Source of the DNA: Phoronis australis
Lineage: Eukaryota; Phoronida; Phoronidae
Length of the DNA stretch: 53,620 nt
Reading direction: 5' to 3'
Assembly: GCA_002633005.1 (NCBI GenBank)
Contig: NMRA01000189.1
Coordinates: forward strand, 577,367 to 630,986
Numbering within the stretch: the first letter of the stretch is position 1; every line of letters begins with the position of its first letter. A model generated the notes under the pieces. That model was not told the origin of the DNA. It did no database searches and worked only from the letters and a program-made list of their open reading frames with translations. Below are positions 1 through 12,900 of the stretch, piece after piece. The translations under genes were made by a program, and so were the position numbers.

Positions 1-208
1 CTTGTTCTTTGTTGCATTATAGTAACTGGTCTTGGCTAATTATCATTTTATGGCCTGGTCATCCATTCAGCCCAAAGTAGTTCCAGAGGTGGCTTATCAG
101 CCAATTATTCACGCATGCTGACTCACAATAGAAGCCTGATAAGAGTGAAGGTGGATAAATGCGGTGTTCCTACAGTTTCTTGTTTTAGTGGATGTGTTCA
201 CGACATGC
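1..208 (+). repeat. 205-bp dispersed repeat, copy 1
   Basis: The segment recurs almost unchanged at about 9808-10012, sharing for example ggcctggtcatccattcagc and ataaatgcggtgttcct. It is cut by the left edge of the window. I find no coding potential. Confidence 0.85.
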
Positions 209-390
209 TGATTTTAAAACTTAAGTTTTCAGAACTTAAGTTTTTGAAAAACTAAGTTTATAGAACTTAAGTTTTTGAAAAGCTTAAGTTATGAAAACTC
301 ATTAAGTTTGTTCCAAAAACTTAAGTTTCCGTGAATGAAAACTTAAGTTTATCGGACCAAAAACCTAAGTTTTTCGATGAAAACTTCAGT
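208..390 (+). repeat. Clustered ACTTAAGTTT palindromes
   Basis: About eight variants of the palindrome acttaagttt (or its half aagtttt) occur within 180 bases, spaced by A/T-rich runs. Confidence 0.7.
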
Positions 391-437
391 TCATTTTTGT
401 ATCGGTCCGGCTCTCCTCAAGCCTCACCACCGGATTC

Positions 438-460
438 ACGGCCAGCCGCGCCATCTTGAG
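438..460 (-). promoter_or_regulatory. YY1-like site upstream of IRAK exon 1
   Basis: The sequence gccgcgccatcttg is the reverse of the CAAGATGGCG core of YY1 sites, common near animal transcription starts. It sits in a locally GC- and CpG-richer patch (about 400-560) ahead of exon 1. Its use is inferred only. Confidence 0.3.
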
Positions 461-890
461 GCTTAGGGACGAAGCTGATACTTGTTCTCGCAAGAGTTTA
501 GTCTCCTACACAGACCCACGAGATTGGTTGGGGGCCTTCACAAGTTATCCGTGACGTCATCTTGTGAGGCCCGGGAACCAGATTAGCAAGAGTTACCACT
601 TGTTTACAAATTCGTGCGCTGACTAAACAAGCACCCTCAATGATTTAAACAGTAACCACCCGTCACTTTAATTTGCGCAACTATGCACTGATTCCTATTA
701 GGCTACTGCAACTACCGAAAACATTACGGAACTCTTATAATGTATCTCTATGTTATATGACTCATTGCAGTCGCGCAACCACTATTGCACTTCTAGTAAG
801 TAACACGGTTTAGCGTAAAACTTCCGGGTTTCGGTCAGAGTCAGCATGTGAAATTCGGTCGGGCCATATGAAGCGGAATTTGCTGTTGAA

Positions 891-999
891 ATGGACAAGA
901 AAAAGACAAAAGAGCCATTTTATATTTATGAAATTCCGATGCCTATACGGATGAAGTTGACAAATCTTTTGGATATACATGATGGGTGGAAAAAGCTAG
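891..999 (+). CDS. IRAK-like exon 1, start of death domain
   Basis: The exon starts at ATG 891 and gives a peptide beginning MDKKKTKEPFYIYEIP and ending DGWKKL, very like the first helices of IRAK death domains. It ends in phase 1 at the donor GTAAGC. An out-of-frame ATG lies 23 nt upstream at 868. Confidence 0.85.
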
Positions 1000-3900
1000 G
1001 TAAGCACGTAGTCAACAGGTTAACCAAAACAATGTCAATATCATGAACTCATACAATTTGATAACATTATTTATTGGTACTAACCGTAACCCTGATTTGG
1101 AGTACCGGTTTTATATATTGCACTAAATAACGGGAACACTATTGAACATTTGCCTGACTCTGAAAATCAGAGACTGCTGTATAAGCTTACTATTGTGCTA
1201 GGCAGTGACCACCGTCTCTAGCTGGCCCAGTATAGCCAGTCTGTTATTGTGCTAGACAGTGACCACCATCTCTAACTGTCCCAGTATAGCCAGTCTGTTA
1301 TTGTGCTAGACAGTGACCACCATCTCTAACTGTCCCAGTATAGCAAGTCTACTATTGTGCTAGACAATGACCACCATCTCTAACTGGCCCAGTATAGCAA
1401 GTCTACTATTGTGCTAGACAATGACCACCATCTCTAACTGGCCCAGTAGAGCCAGTCTACTATTGTGCTTGCTAAGCAGCTTGCTTAGTCTGATTTTTCA
1501 TCCATCGGTGATCATTCTCAACAACTCAGTGAACTTGAATGAAGAATCCAAGAGATGTTTTTATTGACTACTGAGAAGAAACTTTTTCAAGGTTAGAATT
1601 CAAACCCACTTTCCTCTTGGTGTGAACATGTGCAGACGACAACCTGCACTTAGCTAGCTCATTACAAAAACCTTCTGTTTGGTTTCTAAATCAAGGCTAA
1701 CGGGATTATCATTTTTTTGTTCTTGAGTGTTGCCACACTCTTTTGCCTGACATCACCACTCACAGGATAAGGGTTGTAAACGTGGAGTAAACTGGTCCCA
1801 CTTGGTTCTCGGCAGCCGTTTGGCTGTTGAGAACCAGTTTTCGCTAAATAACTGCAATGTCCAAAACTGGTACCCAGTAGCCATTTTACTCCACTTTTAT
1901 CCAAAGGGTTACTGAAATCATTTGTCATTGCGTACCAGAGAAACAAAACCTACTGTAATCTAGTTTGGGTACTTTTTTCGCATTTCCTCAGGTAAAAATA
2001 GAGCGATTCCAAACAAGGCGGTCTTCCTTTTCCAGAAAATACGTATTTTTATATAAGATTTGAATTTGAGTTGTATCAGTGTATAAATCTGCTTAATGTT
2101 TGTTAGCTAGTCTAGAATAAAACTCTTTAAAAATAACTCAACATCCCCCGTGCCATTCAGCAGTTCCAAATTATGATTGTAGATTTGCTCTTTGGGTTGC
2201 TATCCTTATTTGTTCGAATTGACAGTAGTTGATTTGTTAAAATGTCATTATTCATTATCCTGCCAAATGGCAACCAGGTCTTTGGTGGACAGGCATTCAA
2301 TGTCACCTACAAATCCATGTAATGCTGACGGGGGTTTCAACCTACTGGTACAGACAGCGTTATACACCTTCTTGCTATCGTACTGTAATTAAGAACAATA
2401 TCCATTACTGTGCGATAGTGTGATTTTATGACTTACAGAAAAAAACAAGCTTCTTGAAAAACACATGCGTGAAGGTTATCAATCATGTAATGTTCCATAC
2501 ATTTCCCACTGCGAAGAAGATCCAGGGCTGCAAAGTCTGTAGTTGCAACTGATGAAGTGGGAAAGTTATAATTGCAGCTGGTGTCAAAAAGCTAAAATAA
2601 ATTAATGAACTTAAACTAATCCAACAATAGGAGGCACTGACAGTGTATTTTGTTCCTCTATTTTTAAATTAATGAACCTCTATGTAGTTAGTGGAGTATC
2701 AGTCCACTGAATCTGAGTCGGGATCAAGGGGAAGTCACTTTCGTGCTCTACTACTCTAGACAGCGCCAAATATGAAATGTCTGGTATTAAAGGCCTATAT
2801 CCCTGTATGTACCTGAATACCTCTATTGATAAATCATAATTAATAGTTATTTTTGTTACTATACTACTCAGCGGTGGAGGCAGGTTTTGGAACCCATGAA
2901 ATACTATCATTTGACAAGGCTTTCCGTAGACCGACTGGCAGCCCATCCGATGACCTGCTGCATGAGTGGGGGACAAAGAATGCCACCATCAGGCGACTGT
3001 TTGAAGCCCTGAGAAACATCAACCACATCCAGGAAATGAAACTGCTAAAACCAATAGGTAAGGTAGTGGGCACTCCAAGAAATTCTGAAGGCTGATCTAC
3101 CCTCAGGTAGGCCTGTTCAATCAAGGCTCTACTTTCGGTTGTGGCGATGGTAGATATGGTTTCTTTAAACCAGTTTCAGTTAACACTGCTTGAAACAAAC
3201 CTCTAACGCAGTAATTACTGTACATATGTTTTACCTAATTTTGCTTGGTATCTCAAAAACAGTGTAAAAACCGCTTGTAAGAGCTTGTTTGGAAAAGATT
3301 CGTGGACTTTAAGGACAATAAATGTGCATCTTCTGTAAAAATGCAACTTTTGATTTAGGTAGCTTCATTAATGTTGCAAAATTGATTTCATCTTGCTCTT
3401 TACTTAAACTAGAAAGGATTTCTAGGCTTGAAATGAGCTGACTGGTCAATATTGCTTCAGGCAAACAAGCTGACTGGTCATTATTTTTTCAGGCAAACAA
3501 GCTGACTGGTCATTATTACTTCAAGTTTCTTGTCACAGTGGTCAAGTTTCAGCCAAAAAGGCAGTAGTCCCATTCCTGTGTGAAAGTTGGCAGAAATAAT
3601 CCCTAGTACTATTTTTCATGCTAGGAATTGTTTGCATTGAGACATGAATTTCCCGGGATTCTGAGCTCCATAAAATTTGGTCAACTGTGTTAATACCGAG
3701 GAGTAGTTAGTCATGACTCACTTGGTTTCTTGATTCAATTAAAATTCTGATTCTTATCTCTATCATGAAACCACTGGTGCTGGCGTGCTCATGAAATGTC
3801 TTGGTACCTTGCTGAGTTTGAGCACGACGCATTTCTTCTCATTGTTACACTTATGTTATATTGATGGGCGTTGCTGTAGTTGGCGATAGCCTATGATCCA

Positions 3901-6900
3901 ATTAACATTGTGAGATATTATTTCATATTACATTTTCTTTTCTCAGTACCTTCAGAATATCACCATATGATTCCTGAAGATGATGACATTGACCAAAGTT
4001 CACCAAATGCTCCTCACAAATTGAAGAGTTTTGGAGAAGGTAAGGTGGGACACATCAGTGAGTACACGCCATATCCTCACTGAAAAATTACGAGGCAAAA
4101 TCTCTTTAATTGCTAATTTCTTTTCTTTAACAAACAAAAGTTACTTTTATTACTGTAATAAATACTTGAAAAAAGTGTTGGACCAAATTGGCTAAATTTG
4201 CCCCAAAGGATCTTGGCAAATTTCAAAACCTCAGTGTTACTGTAAGTTTTGCCGGATTTCCGTCATAGATTTTGCTATAATACCAGATTGAAAAAATTGC
4301 AGCAAAATATTCTCATTCGTGGCTAATTTCCAAATGATCTGCTGTGTGGTGTTTTTGCCTAATTATTTTATAGGAACATTGACTTTTTATTTTCTTACAC
4401 ATGGTTAAATCTCACCAATACTCAATGAATATTATGGTTGCCATAATTACTGTTTTATGTGCCCACTTTTATTAGACCGCATATTGTCTCTATGTCTGGT
4501 TGTACGGTTGTCTGAGTGTCTGCCCACTATCTCGAAAACAACTGTTTGGATTTTGATGAAATTTGACACAAGAGTATATGGCATTACTAGAACAGTTCGT
4601 GCCCCAACCCCTGGAGTCAGGGGTGTGGCTTTTTCAGTATTTTTAGAAAGAGCATTTTCCAAATGGTATCTAGAGAATGGATTGACGGATTTCACTGAGA
4701 CTTGACACAAATGTATGTGGTATCAATATGTTAGCCTTATTAAGTTTTTGGGCGGAGGAGTGTTTCGGAGGATATCTAGAAAACTGATGGCTAGGTTTTT
4801 ACGAAACTCGACACAGTGTTATGTCATGTGACTGCGCTTGCACCGTTTAGATTTTCGGAAAAATTCGACTAGTGGAGTACCTCCTAGTGGCCATTTTGTT
4901 CTTGTCGAGGACAATTCAAATGTTGTTTCGGGGAAGAGCATTTCCGGGTGATATGTAAAGAACCGATCGATGAATTCTATTGTAACTTGGCACGAAGGTA
5001 TTTGGTGATTTTATGCCGACAGTATTTGGTTTTTGGGCGGACTTGACAACTGCAGCGTTTCCTAGTGTCCATTTTGTGGAAGAGCATTTCTGAATGATGT
5101 GTAGAGAACCGAGTGAAGAATTTCGATGAATGTTGACCTAGTGGTGTGTAGTGGCACTGCAGCAGCACTGCTAAATGTTTGGGTGGATTTGACTGCTCTA
5201 GTACCTCCTAGTGGCCATTTTGTTTTCGATATGGTCTTTTCACGTGATGTACGGGTGAAGAGCATATAATATTTAAAGAACCGATTGACAAGGGGATTTG
5301 ACAACTCTAGCACCTCCTAGTGGCCATTTAGTTTTTCAACATGGGACTTTTCAGGTGTTGTTTGGAGAAAGAGGGCTACTGAAAAATATCTAAAGACCTG
5401 ATGGATGGATATCAACGAATCTAGATTGTGCCAGCACCATTTTATTTTGGAGTGTTTTCAACTACTGCAGCACTTCCTAGTGGCAGTTTTGTGTGAGAGC
5501 GTTTCCGAATGATGTAAACCAGAGAACTGAGTGAAGGATTTCATTAAAAGTTAACGCAGAGGTTTGTGATGGCAATATGGTGTCACCATTAAGGTTTTTG
5601 AAGGATTCAACCAGATTGCAGAATGTCCTAGTGGCCATTTTGCTCTTGTCAAGGGCTTCCAAGTGTTGTTTCAGGGAAGAGAGTTTCCAGATGATATCTA
5701 AAAAACTGATTGACAAATTTCATTGAAACTTGACACAGAGGTTATGAGAGTGTGCTGGCACCATTGGATTTTCATCCAGATTCGACAACTGCAGTGCCTC
5801 CTAGTGACCATTTTGTTCTCAAAGGATTTCCATGTATTGTTTGGGGGAAGAGCAATTCTGGATTATATCTGCCATCTCCTGCTTATGGCCCTTAGATGTA
5901 TATTGTGAGATGCACCATAGGTGGATGTCAACACCCCAACATTGCTCTTGTTTGTATTTTAAAGGCGTGCTTCTGACGGTAGCTCTGGTGCTGAACTTCG
6001 AAATTCGAACAAAAGTAATGGCAAAAATTGTCATTTTTTGTCACTTTATTTCCAAAAACTATTCAAAATTCCATTGTGTGTTTGTTGGTGACTGCCCTAC
6101 TAATGTTATCAAATAATCAAGTAGAACTGTCTTCTCCTTAACACTTATTGAAAGTTTTGATAAAATAAATACCCAACACGTACCGAGAGTGGCGTTGATA
6201 CACTAATATCCCACGAGACATTATTCTGCTTATCAACCGAGACAGAATTTGTATTTATCCTATATGCTTTGAATTCCTAAGTTTCTTTCTTTCGCGAGAT
6301 TACATGGCCGTACTGCACCCGACTGATTCAATGCGTATGGGATAAAATTTTATTATTGCACCATATTGTGTTCAAATTTGAAGAAACTTTACGTACTGTG
6401 TGAAAATTGGACTTGATATGTGGTGCATGACCTTGAGTTTGATGTGTTCAAGAAAGAAGAAATAAAATCTTTTGGTCGAAGTTTAATCCATGTAGTTACT
6501 GTCCAATCGTAAACCTAGACAACAGTGGGGCAGTTACTCCATAGACTAGACTGCTATAATTAGATTTTAATTTGCCTTCTTTTATTAATGCAATACACTC
6601 AAGATTGTACACAGTTCATGGAGTCGGATTTTCAACACTACATGTTCAAACTAAAGTGTGCTGTAATTTTACTTACTTTTAGACAACCTGAAGTTACCGA
6701 GACCTTTTGATCCTGTTGAGAGCTCGGGAATGACTCCACCTCCTCAGTCTGTAGTGGAAAGTAGTTGGGGCTTAGCCAATGGCAGCAGTGTCAACTACTA
6801 CAATGGACACCCCAGTATGGGCAGCCATTATGACAGCAAAATACCTGACAAGAACATTGAACTTCACTACGCTAGCTCATGTGGCCCAGTTCCTAATATG

Positions 6901-9900
6901 GCCGCCCCAAGTGAGTTTCTTGTTTTGACCGGGAGATTGTGTCGCTTCAACTGAAATGTGTCAGGTGATGGGGTTTCATAGCCGAGCAGCAGTTGTCAGG
7001 ACTTGCCTTAAGTTCGACATTTACAAAACTGTTGAAGCATCATGGAAAGCCATGCAGAAGATTTTTTTGCAATGTTTTTCACAAATCTATTGTGCTACTG
7101 GATTTGCGACTTTGTACAAAATATCTCTGTCCATCAAGAATAATCTGATTGTTGGAAACACAATTTGTTCCTATTATGCGCCCACATAGTGGATGCATTA
7201 TGCCGTCATCTCCGTCCGTCCGACTGTCCATCTGGTGTCCGCTGCTCTATCTCCAAAACGCCTTGACGTATGTTCATGAAATTTTGCACGTGTTCGATGG
7301 GATGGCATGAGCGAACTTTCGGACGGATCCGACTACCGGTGTGACCCCTAGTGGCAATTTTAGTTTTTTACTTTTACCTCTATCTGAACGGATTTTCATA
7401 ATATTTGGTATATAGACACCTATTAGTGACATAACGGTAACGCTGTTTTGGGATGGATTTGACGAAGTTTGCCCCACCTAGTAACCATTTTTACTGTTTT
7501 CGATTATGTTTTTTGCGTCCACCCTTTTATCAACCAAACCGGTCAGAGGATAATTGTGAAAATTGGCATGTACGTATGTTCTTATTATGAAGTGGACGGC
7601 TGACAATGACTTTCCGATGACTTCGACTATTGTGGCGCCACCTAATGGCTGTATCTCCTAAACCGTTTGCAGGGATTCCTAAATTTAATAAGGCAGTGTA
7701 TTTATATTAGGTTAACAACGGAGGACGACGACTTTCAGATAGATCTGACTACTGGTGTGCCACCTAGTGGCAATTTTATTTTTTTTTACATGTACCTCAT
7801 GAGTCTGTATGCTCAAAGGTCCTCAACGTATTTTCATAAAATTTGGCATACGGGCATCTGTTAATGAAATGACGCTATCTCTCAGTTTTTAGCTGGATTT
7901 GACCTAGTTTGCACCTCATAGTGGCCATTTTTACTGTTTTCGAGTCTGTTTTTTGGCGTCCACTCCTCTATCAACCAAATCGCTTTCAGGATAACTGTGA
8001 AAATTGGCATGTATGTTTTTACTATGAAGTAGACGGCTGACGATGATTTTCCGATGACTTCGACTACTGTATCACCTACTAGTGGCAGTCTTGTTTTTTT
8101 GCTCATGGCTGTATCTCCTAAACCGTTTGCACGATCTTTCCTTAATTTAACAAGGTTAGTGTATTTATATGATGTTGACAACGGACGACGACAACTTTCG
8201 GACGGATCTGACTACTGGTGTGCCCCCTATTAGAAATTTTAGTTTTTTATGTTCTGAATCACCAGCATGCTATGAACATTCCCACTAAATAAGATTGGTC
8301 CTAACCCCAATGGTCAAGGTAAACGGTGGGGTATGGAAAATTGAACTAGACCGTATTTATCCACCTTGGCTGAGTCGCACTCAGCTCACGATCAAAGGGA
8401 TGCCGCCAAGCTGCTCTATTCATCGAGTCACGAGCGAGGATAATTGGCTTCGCTCATGCGGATATGATCAGCTGATTACAATCTACTTAGCAGACTGTAC
8501 TTTTTATGGAGAGAGTTTTAAGTAGTTTTTACTGTAATATTTGAAAAGAGAAGCGAAAACAAATATGAGTACAACTTTGAATTTTTCAAATCGGCCCAGG
8601 ATAAGAGATTTTGCAACACAGCAACACTCACGATTACTTTCAATCGGCGCGCATGAATACAGAAATATAGGACCCAAGTTATTTATATTTTGGAACACAT
8701 GCATTGCAATATTCAAAATACGTTTATTATGAATCTTACAAGCTGTAAAACGACGTTGTTTAATTTCATTGTGCTCATTCATTGTCATCCGTCAAATCGG
8801 CAATTTTCGATATTTGATCTGCGGCGTGCGCGTATGTGTACAAAACACGTGATTGTTATGTTCCTGAAGTACGAAAATTAAGAAACTTTAGCATGCCGTT
8901 ATTATTGACAGGGACACGATAAAACGAATTTGGATTTTGACTATAGTCTTGATACAGCGAGCTGGCTGACCACTGCGTCAGTGTCTCCGTTAGACCCAGA
9001 AATTTCACACAGCCCGGGTAGTTCACTTCATCCCCAACATGTAGAGCGAGCCTTGGACTATTAATACTCCACGGTAGAGCTAACGACTGTCGGCCTGTGC
9101 ACACAAAATCTGTGAGTTAACCAGCACTCACCTTGCACGTTGCAGCCATTTAAATGAAAAAACAATCTAGTAAACGCCATTTTCCTGCATAATCCTCCGC
9201 CTTTTGTAACAAAAAATCTATCTTCGATGACCCACACATGCACACTCCGGCACTCACTCTCATACGCAGACGAACTTCAAAACAAACGTCACGTGACAAC
9301 AACATGTGTGTTCATCCAGAGATTTTTCTCGTGTTGTGGGGTACGATGTAGCGCAGATTTGGACTTAATTCCAATTAATCTGGACTCCACATGAACTTTA
9401 AAAATTGTAAAACATAAGGAAGATTTCAAGTAATTTGTTGAGTCGAAACTATATTTTTATTCAAGAGTTCAAGTTTTCCTATTGACGATAGCGATTCAGC
9501 GACGCATCAGTCAGCAAGTTTTCGCCCTGTGATGAGAACAATTTTTTGAAAAATTATCGTAATTTAACAACGGAAGTTCATAGCAATGCACCACAGTTTT
9601 GTAGAAAGACTGTCATAGGCTAAAAATACGTCACAGAGCGTAAATTTGATGAATCCTAGCTCCCGGTTTTACCCGTTTGGGAAACAGGGTTTCAACTGCC
9701 GTAGGCTCACTACAATAAGAATCCCCTCCCGTGAAATGAATTTTTCTAAGCGTTTATTAGAGCCAATACAGTATACAGCTTTCCACCAAGGCTAGGTGAT
9801 GCTACAACATTATTCTTTGTTGCATTAGTAACTGGTCTTGGCTAATTGTCATTTTATGGCCTGGTCATCCATTCAGCCAAAAGTAGTTCCAGAGGTGGCT

Positions 9901-12900
9901 TATCAGCCAATTATTCATGCATGCTGACTCACAATAGAAGCCTGATAAGAGTGAAGGTGGATAAATGCGGTGTTCCTATAGTTTCTTGTGCCAGTGGATG
10001 TGTTCACGACATGAGTCTGTATCTTCAAAGGTCCTCAACAGATTTTTATAAAATTTGGAATATAAACATCTATTGGTGAGATGATGCCATCCTCCCATTT
10101 TCAAATGGATTCAACATAGTTTGCGCCACGTAGTGGCCAGTTTTACTGTTTTCGAGCCTGTTTCTTTTTATGTTCACCCCTCTATCAACCAAATCATTCT
10201 AGGGATGGCGTATATGTTTTCAGTGTGAAGAGGACATTTGATGATGGCGACTGACTACTGTGGCGCCTCCTTGTGGTAGTTTTGTTTTGTGGCCATAGCT
10301 GTATCTCCTAAACTCACTGCAGGATCTTTATTAAATGTAGTAAGTGTATTTATATGACGATAACAACAGACGACGACTTTCAGGCGGATCCAACGGACAC
10401 TGTGCCCACAAGTGGCACTTTCATTTTGTTCTATTTTCCTTTCTTTCTCTGAAGTTCCTTGACAGATTTTTATGAAATATTTTACGTTCCCATTTTTTGG
10501 ATGGATTGTACGTTTTTGCGCCATCTAGTTGCCATTTTTATGATACAAATATGTAAGCCATAAAGCACATCATTCGCGATGCATTCGTGGGCGCATTTCA
10601 ACGCTCCGCGTTGCTCTTGTTTACAGTTTAAGCGAAATGAAATGTAAGTTTCTCTGGTAATGTTTTACACCACACAGGTACGGTCTTATATGAAAGAAAG
10701 TCACAAGACATGTTTGGAGGTATTGCCGTTTCCAGCACACCACATTTTAAATATGAAGACATCAAGCAGGCTACGAAAAACTTCAATGTTCCCAACAAGA
10801 TTGGAGAAGGGACGTTTGGCGCAGTCTATCTTGCTAACTTCCACAAGACGATATATGCCGTTAAAGTGTTTAATGATCAAGCATTGCATAACACTGACCA
10901 GAAAGACTGTAGAAGTCACTGGAAAACAGAGCTCAGCACTCTTATGGTGTAAGATTATTTGATGGAATTGTGGGTAAAATGAATTGTTCTTCCTTTGGTT
11001 AGCGCATTTTTCGATACTTGTATAAACAAGCTTAATGAGTAACTTCTGCCAACACTTTTTACATCTGGTTAATATCTTATTTGAAAGACCTAGCACATGA
11101 TGGTAACAATTTAAATTCATAAAATAACACTCCTGGTATTATGGATGATAATATTATTTTTTACAGAATCCTGGTATATAGTTACACAACTGACTTTTCC
11201 TGTTTGACTAAAAAAACATTTTGCTTTTTATGCAGAAAATGGTGACCCATGAATTACACTAAGTTGAGTTTAACAAATACCTCTCGTTTTTTCTTGCCTC
11301 TATATCACTGGTCAAATAACCAAATCCAGGTACATCGTGTACACTTAATTTCAATAGTATTCCATTAGGAATAAGTCATCCTTACACAACCTTTCTTGAG
11401 CAATTTAATAAGTACACGATTTTGCAGGAGAGGAAAATTTCATTTTTATTATCAAAATTTTCAACAAGAGTAAACAGGAAGACAATTTCACTTGATTATT
11501 GGAAAACATTCTGTAAAACGACTGTCATCAACAAACACGATGAAATATTGTACAAATTGGCGACACAGTGACCATTTTGAAAATGATAAAATGTTAATTT
11601 TGGCCATAATTTTTGTCATAAGTTTCCTAAGACAGGGCTGTCTTACTTGCACATGACTGTTTCAGATATCGACATCCCAACATTATCCAACTGTGCGGGG
11701 ATTCGTTTGATGGTCCGAGACCATGCCTGTTGTTTGAGTACATGGTTAATGGATCACTCGAGGACAGATTGGAATGTAAGGTAAGGTCAATTGGATTCAA
11801 CAGTTATATCTTCGCTCTCAGTCAGTGATCTTGTTATCCTGTTTGAGTTGTCAGCGAAAACTTGATAATACTTCTAACCAAAATTTTGATGGCAAAGTCA
11901 TATTAGATGAAAATAGTGCATATCGCAAGTGCCTGAAACTGTCACTGATCAGTTTTTTAGGGCTGCCTAGCTCAAAATTAAGAATTGTTGGTTCAGTTTT
12001 ATTCAACTTGCACAAGTTTTACAGAATGGTGTAATTGTGACTTAGCTGCACTTAAACATTTAAACCATGTTATAACCTGACGTCCAATTCCACAAGCCAG
12101 CTGTGCTGCTAGATTGTGTTACTAACTGCTAACTGAGGTTATAACATTTAAAAAATAATTGCAGGCGGTCTTGTACACGCGCACTTGGGCCCATTGCACT
12201 GATCACCTGGAACCAATTTTATGCTTTATTAAATATAGTTAAAACTGAGCTGAGGAGCTTGAAACCTGACTCAAGGGTCTAGCGGTGTGGCCCAGTGAGA
12301 CTCAAACCCCCGACCTTGAGTAAAGAAAGCAGGCACTTATCGCACTAGGCCACACTGCCTCCTCGGTTATATCATTTGGTTGTAAAAAACTTTTGGTAAT
12401 TCCTAGGAGGGTTGGTTGTACTGTTACAGAACTGAACCGTGCATGCCTGGATATAAGTGTCGTGATTTTACACATAGTTCCGTTTTTCTGTTCAAGTTAA
12501 CTTTCGTTGGTTTTATATTCAGTTTTTTTAACTCTTTCAGCTAGTTTTTGTTGAAAAGTAATGATACCCAGTCTGGGGTTTCTTTGCCAAGAGAATAATT
12601 TGACACTCTTAGTCTACGGTTGAGGAAGCAGTGTTTTCTAATGGGACAAGTATCCGCCTCCTTTACTCAAAAGTTTTGGGGTCGAGTCCCACTGACGAAC
12701 ACTGTTAGATCCTTGAGTTGGGTTTATACTCTTCAGCTTGGTTTTAACTAGTAAGTTAATAAGGCATGAAAATGATTCTGTGCCATCTGAGTGGCTTACG
12801 CTCGTCTGGTATGATATGTACGTATTAAACTGCTTGGAATTGTTTTTTATATAATCTCATTGTTGATGACTTCTTGCAGAACCAGACTCCACCACTGAGT

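Noticed and set aside
10701-11120. 139-codon minus-strand ORF.
   Set aside because: It is antisense to IRAK exon 5 and its intron; the plus frame carries the kinase motifs.
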